NCBI RefSeq assembly: GCF_007747215.1
Contig: NZ_CP036273.1
Coordinates: forward strand, 4,572,322 to 4,636,321
Reading direction: 5' to 3'
From: Urbifossiella limnaea
GTDB lineage: Bacteria > Planctomycetota > Planctomycetia > Gemmatales > Gemmataceae
DNA length: 64,000 nucleotides
Under the pieces are notes generated by a model. It made no database searches, was not told where the DNA came from, and saw only the letters and a program-made list of their open reading frames with translations. Numbering within the stretch: position 1 is the first letter of the stretch; the number at the start of each line of letters is the position of its first letter. Shown here one piece after another: positions 60,331 to 64,000 of the stretch. Made by a program: the position numbers and the translations under genes.

Positions 60331-60617
60331 TCCCGGGCGAAGAGTGCCGTAACTTTTTTTAGGATGTCCCGCTCGGCCTTGAGGCGTGCGACCTCGGCCC
60401 GGAGTCGGCGGAGTTCCTCGTCGGCGGGCGGGAGGTTGCCGTGCCCCGGGAAGACCTGGTCGGGTTCCGCTCGGAGGGCATGCTTCCACCGCCGGAGTAA
60501 CTCCGCGGCGATCCCGAGGCTTCTCGCGACCTCGGACACGGACTTCCCCTTCTCGGTCACCAGCTTCACCGCCGCGATCTTGAACTCGCGGGTGAAAACG
60601 CGTCGTGCTTCTGCCAT
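60321..60617 (-). CDS. IS3-family OrfA (copy C)
   Basis: 98 aa. Helix-turn-helix RRVFTREFKIAAVKLVTEKG, SVSEVARSLGIAAELLRRWK, then a coiled coil (DEELRRLRAEVARLKAERDI). It ends DILKKVTALFARESP past the A-AAA-AAG slippery run at 60353-60360, so an OrfAB fusion by -1 frameshift is expected. Confidence 0.92.
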   Translation of the reverse strand: MAEARRVFTREFKIAAVKLVTEKGKSVSEVARSLGIAAELLRRWKHALRAEPDQVFPGHGNLPPADEELRRLRAEVARLKAERDILKKVTALFARESP

Positions 60618-60680
60618 CAGGGTCTCCTGTGAGGGAAGAGTACCCCTTAACTTGGTGTCCGCAACTCGTGGGGAACTTCA

Positions 60681-61657
60681 CTTCCGCGTGTACTTCCCCG
60701 CGCGGGTGAACGGGGCCGTGTCGGCGCGGCCGGCCGACTACCTCGGCCGCGCGGCCGCGCTCGCTCGGACCCGGCACCTGACTACCGCACGGGTGGTCGC
60801 GGCCGACCGGCGGAGCGACCTGGCGGTGCTGCGCCTCGACGCCGCCCCGCCGGACGATGCCGTGGCACTGCCCGTCTCCGCCGCACCCGCGAAAGCCGGT
60901 CAGTCGCTGCATGCCGTGGGGGCGTCAGGCGTCGGGCTGGCCAAGGGGGACGGAGTGCTGTGGCGATACACGGCCGGGAAGGCGCGAGCGGTGTACGAGC
61001 ACCGCATGGTCCTCGACGGCGTGCAGGAGGTGGAGTGCACCGTGGTCGAGACGGACATGCCGATCAACCGCGGGGACAGCGGCAGCGCGGCGGTGAATGA
61101 CGCCGGCGAACTGGTGGCAGTGAACTTCGCCGCCGACACCCGCAACCGGGGGCTCAGCTACGCCGTGGACGTGGGGGCTGTCCGCCGGATCGTTGCCCGC
61201 GCCGGGGGCCACACGGTGACTGGCAAGCTCGACGCGGGGCCGACCGCCGACCCGAAAGCGCCCACCGATCCCGCCCGCGAGGAAGCGGCCGCGGCACTTG
61301 CCGCGATGGGGCCCGGTGTGGCCAGCTTACTCGTCCGCGGGCTGTCGCTGGACCCGCCCCCGGCCGCCGCCGCGCGCCTCGTCACCGCGATCGGGGCGAC
61401 AGGGAAGCAGATGCCGCCGGACGCTGCCGCCGCCATCGTCGCGGCCGCCGAGAAATCGCCGGGGGTGCGCCCGGCGGCGACCCTCGTACTGAGCAAACTC
61501 GGCGGCGATGATGTGTCGCTCCTTCTCCGACAGCGCACCGAGTGGTCTGCCGTCGGGCCGGCGGGGGCGAAGACGAAGAAGGGGCGGTACCCGGCCGAAG
61601 TGTCGCTCTGGGCGGTGAACACCCTCGCCGAGTTCGACCCGGCGAAGCTGACGCCTA
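60681..61657 (+). pseudogene. trypsin-HEAT gene, 3' fragment
   Basis: This continues the second trypsin domain: FRVYFPARVNGAVSARPADY, RSDLAVLRLDAAPPD (Asp) and MPINRGDSGSAAVNDAGELV (Ser). Short HEAT-like repeats follow (VASLLVRGLSLDPPPAAAAR). The frame reaches AEFDPAKLTP, where the IS630 element begins at the TA target 61656-61657. After the element the frame resumes at 63991 and leaves the window. Confidence 0.88.
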
Positions 61658-62522
61658 AGCAGCCGGCCGTAGTTGTTTCCCAGGTTCTGGGCGGAGCTTT
61701 TGGGCATAGGAGTTGAAGCCCTGCTCGACGGCCGCCCGCAGATCGGACCGGGTGGCGTAACTGCGGGTCGGGATCTCGTGGTGCTTGACCTGCTTGAACA
61801 CGGCCTCGATCCGGTTCAACTCGGGGCTGTACGCCGGCAGGTAGTACAGGTAGACCCCCGACTTCGCCAGCTCGGGCCGGGCGGCCTTGACCACCTTGCT
61901 GGTGTGGATCGGGGCGTTGTCCAGAACCACCACCCGGGGTCGCCCGACCGCGGGCCTCCCCCGCAGGTAGGCCACGAGGTCGTCCGACGTGAGCGTCCGC
62001 TCGAACGGCACGGCATCCAAGCGGGGGGCCGGGCCGAGCGGCTCGTAGGTGGCCAGGACGTTGACCCGCCGACCCTGGGGGTACTCGTACCGGACCCGCT
62101 TCCGCTGGCCCGGCAGGCACCACGAGTACCCACCGGGCAGCGACGGGGCGAACCCGCACTGGTCGAGATAGTCCAGGACCAGCCGGCCCTCCCGGGCCTT
62201 CCGCTGCAGGCCGCCCAGGACGGCCGCCGCCCGGGCGACCCTGGGCCGGTTCTGCTTGTGCTCCAGGGTCGAGGCCGTCCGCCGGTACCCGGCCCGCAGT
62301 CGGGCGAGGTACCGACGGACCTGACGGGCACGGAGCCGGATCCCGTTGGGGCGGAGGGCGTCGGCCAGTTGGGCCGCCGTCCACGTCCGGTCCTGGCCGA
62401 GCAGGTCGGTCAGCCGGGCGGCCACCTGATCCCGGCGGGCGTAGTTGGGGGCCGGCCCGGGCTTGCCGGGGTAGAGGGCCGGCACCCCCCGGGTGGAGTT
62501 CCCCACGGAAAGTGGACAGCGT

Positions 62523-63401
62523 TTAGCGGTGGGTCGGGTTGTGCGCCCGCTCGTACTCGGCGGGGGCGACGTACCCCAGTGACGAGTGCCGCCGGACGCG
62601 GTTGTAGAACGCCTCGATGTACTCGAAGATGCTCGCCCGCGCCTCCTCGCGCGTGGCGTAGTCCTCGTGATGGACCAGCTCCTTCTTGAGGCTGGCGAAG
62701 AACGACTCCATCGGCGCGTTGTCCCAGCAGTTCCCACGCCGGCTCATGCTGCACGTGATCCCCTCCTCCGCGAGACGACGCCGGTAGTGCTCGCTGGCGT
62801 ACTGACTCCCGCGGTCCGAGTGGGCCACCAGGGCCGGGACCGAAGACCCCCCGAGACGGTCGGCCACCGCCATCTCCAGGGCATCCACGACCAACCGACT
62901 GGTCATCGTCGCGGCCATCGCCCAGCCCACCACCATCCGGCTGAACAGGTCCTCCACGACGGCCAGGTACAGCCACCCCTCGCGGGTCGGGATGTACGTC
63001 ACGTCCGCGACCCACGACGTGTTCGGCTCCTCCGGATCGAACTGCCGATCCAGGACGTTCTCGGCCACCGGGTGCGGGTGGTTCGAGTCCGTCGTCTGCC
63101 GGAACTTCCGCGTCGTCTTCGCGGCAATCCCGGCCTCCCGCATGACCTCGGCCACGACGTTCACGCAGCACTCGTGGCCCCGGCTCACCAGCTCGGCGTG
63201 GACGCGCGGGCTGCCGTACCGCCCCTTCACCTCGGCGTGAATCGTCGCGACCTGTTCGGTCAGCTCCTCCCGCCGGACCTCGGCGTGGCTGGGCTCGCGG
63301 GACCGCCAGGCGTAGAACCCCGAGCGGGACACCTCCAGGACACGGCACAACTGCGTCACCGGCCACTCGCCCTTGCGCTCCTCGATCCAGCCGAAGGTCA
63401 C
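62523..63401 (-). CDS. IS3-family OrfB transposase (copy B)
   Basis: 292 aa, identical to OrfB of copy A (SWVADVTYIPTREGWLYLAV, HSDRGSQYASEHYRRRL, CWDNAPMESFFASLKKE). Intact; expected as an OrfAB fusion through the slippery run at 63430-63437. Confidence 0.93.
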   Translation of the reverse strand: MTFGWIEERKGEWPVTQLCRVLEVSRSGFYAWRSREPSHAEVRREELTEQVATIHAEVKGRYGSPRVHAELVSRGHECCVNVVAEVMREAGIAAKTTRKFRQTTDSNHPHPVAENVLDRQFDPEEPNTSWVADVTYIPTREGWLYLAVVEDLFSRMVVGWAMAATMTSRLVVDALEMAVADRLGGSSVPALVAHSDRGSQYASEHYRRRLAEEGITCSMSRRGNCWDNAPMESFFASLKKELVHHEDYATREEARASIFEYIEAFYNRVRRHSSLGYVAPAEYERAHNPTHR

Positions 63402-63694
63402 TTCGACTGGGTGGCGAAGAACGCCGTGGCTTTTTTTAGGATGTCGCGCTCCATCTCCAGCCGCTTCACGTCGGCCCGGAGGCGGCGCAGTTCTTCCTCG
63501 ACGGGGGTGAGGTGCCCCGATCCCGGGAAGGCGTCGGCCCCCTTCTTGAGGACCGCCTTCTTCCAGTCGTGGAGCCGGTTCTCGGTGACCCCGAGGCGGC
63601 GGGCGACCTCGGCCACGGACAGCTTCTGCTCGGTGATCATCCTCACGGCCTGGAGCTTGAACTCCGGCGTGTAGACCTTGCGGGAACCGGCCAT
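63398..63694 (-). CDS. IS3-family OrfA (copy B)
   Basis: 98 aa, identical to OrfA of copy A (KVYTPEFKLQAVRMITEQKL onward). Intact, overlapping OrfB by 4 nt. Confidence 0.92.
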   Translation of the reverse strand: MAGSRKVYTPEFKLQAVRMITEQKLSVAEVARRLGVTENRLHDWKKAVLKKGADAFPGSGHLTPVEEELRRLRADVKRLEMERDILKKATAFFATQSK

Positions 63695-64000
63695 CGGTGT
63701 GTCTCCTCGTGATTAGAGCTTACACCGCTTTCCCGCTGTCCACGATCCGTGGGGAACTTCAGGGCGTTGAACCCGTGGATCACGGCCCGGGCGGTCTGCG
63801 GGTCACACCCGAGGTGCCGGGCGATCCGGGGCGGGGACCACCCGGCGTCGGACAGCAGGACCATCTCCAGCCGATCCCGTACCCGGGGCGGGAGGGGGTC
63901 CCGCCGGAGAGCCTGCAACTCGGACTGCGTCGCAACGGTGAGGTGAACGCGGATCATGAAACATGGTACGCAATCGGGGCCAACTGCTTAGGGGCCGCGA

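Larger units (their letters stand above)
59427..60680 (-). mobile_element. IS3-family insertion sequence, copy C (different isoform)
   Basis: 1254 bp, TG...CA ends (TGGAGTTCCCCACGAAAAA / TGAAGTTCCCCACGAGTTG). It is related to copies A and B but clearly diverged. An 8-bp direct repeat CTTCCGCG flanks it (59419-59426 and 60681-60688), longer than the 3-5 bp usual for IS3. Confidence 0.88.
62494..63761 (-). mobile_element. IS3-family insertion sequence, copy B (inside IS630)
   Basis: 1268 bp, by eye identical to copy A, with the same TG...CA ends. The 3-bp direct repeat GGG flanks it (62491-62493 and 63762-63764). It is the innermost element of a nested insertion and therefore the younger event relative to the IS630. 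Confidence 0.9.
61655..63957 (-). pseudogene. IS630-family transposase, split by IS3 copy B
   Basis: The N-terminal part (63957-63762) has an HTH: RVRDRLEMVLLSDAGWSPPR, IARHLGCDPQTARAVIHGFN. The C-terminal part (62493-61655) has the DDE core: LVLDYLDQCGFAPSLPGGYS (first Asp), RPRVVVLDNAPIHTSKVVKA (second Asp) and PAYSPELNRIEAVFKQVKHH (Glu). Removing the IS3 and one GGG copy restores HGFNARGVPALYPGKPG in frame, so insertion of copy B is the only lesion seen. Confidence 0.87.
61658..63988 (-). mobile_element. IS630-family insertion sequence interrupted by IS3 copy B
   Basis: The left end AGCAGCCGGCC and the complement of the right end AGCAGTTGGCC form imperfect terminal repeats. Both flanks carry TA (61656-61657 and 63989-63990), the usual IS630/Tc1-type target duplication. 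Its own transposase gene is split by IS3 copy B (62494-63761). Confidence 0.82.

Noticed and set aside
1-64000. CRISPR arrays, rRNA genes, intact tRNA genes
   Set aside because: No regularly spaced repeat-spacer array, no rRNA-like sequence and no complete tRNA cloverleaf was seen; the only short regular repeats are the four iterons.

Overview
The window is about 68-70% GC by eye, almost fully coding in the intact stretches, and carries Ser/Thr kinases with WD40 or receptor-like extensions, giant HEAT-repeat proteins, an MJ0042-type zinc-ribbon/trypsin/HEAT gene and a very dense mix of IS families. This combination suggests a Gemmataceae-type planctomycete; that is an inference from gene content, not a database match.

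Layout. 1-5.4 kb: two co-directional Ser/Thr kinase genes, one fused to a UrtA-like receptor domain and one to a WD40 propeller array. 5.7-19.5 kb: an accessory island with an IS4-family element in two copies (5716-7214 and 11729-13227), a tyrosine recombinase beside the 3' half of a tRNA-Phe, a small cassette array with attC-like sites (9.3-13.8 kb), an IS110 element, IS110/IS21 debris, a decayed second recombinase beside the 3' half of a tRNA-Arg, and then an intact three-gene TIR / 4-TM membrane protein / RyR-domain operon (17.0-19.1 kb). 19.8-23.1 kb: three hypothetical genes. 23.1-30.5 kb: a plasmid-type replicon relic (iteron origin, repA split by an ISAs1 element, a small partition-like gene, parA), fragments of Nmad2/Nmad3 DNA-modification genes, and an IS1380 element. 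30.9-36.3 kb: a 1781-aa DUF4011-helicase-Vsr (Hhe-like) protein. 36.4-37.7 kb: phage and helicase debris.

37.7-52.7 kb holds what I consider the most interesting locus. A divergent SWIM-DNA ligase-WGR gene faces a structured non-coding region (39235-39488) with retron-like a1/a2 inverted repeats and a very long hairpin. A tightly coupled operon follows: BRCT protein, 2167-aa WD40-HEAT protein, SWIM protein, reverse transcriptase resembling the myxobacterial retron Mx162 type, and a 65-aa Cys-containing protein. The RT has only 36 bp of upstream spacer, so its candidate msr-msd RNA lies about 12 kb away at the head of the operon. This looks like a multi-gene retron system with an unusual architecture.

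52.8-64 kb is an IS graveyard: an IS66/IS630 chimera, an intact IS701-like element with a 5-bp target duplication, and one large zinc-ribbon/double-trypsin/HEAT gene shattered by two IS3 elements and by an IS630 element that itself carries a third IS3 copy. The gene runs off the right edge of the window.

Functionally, the intact genes fall into signalling (kinases, proteases) and mobile-element conflict (TIR operon, Hhe-like protein, retron-like operon). The many exact target duplications show recent or ongoing IS activity. All assignments come from reading motifs and protein resemblance by eye; no search was run.
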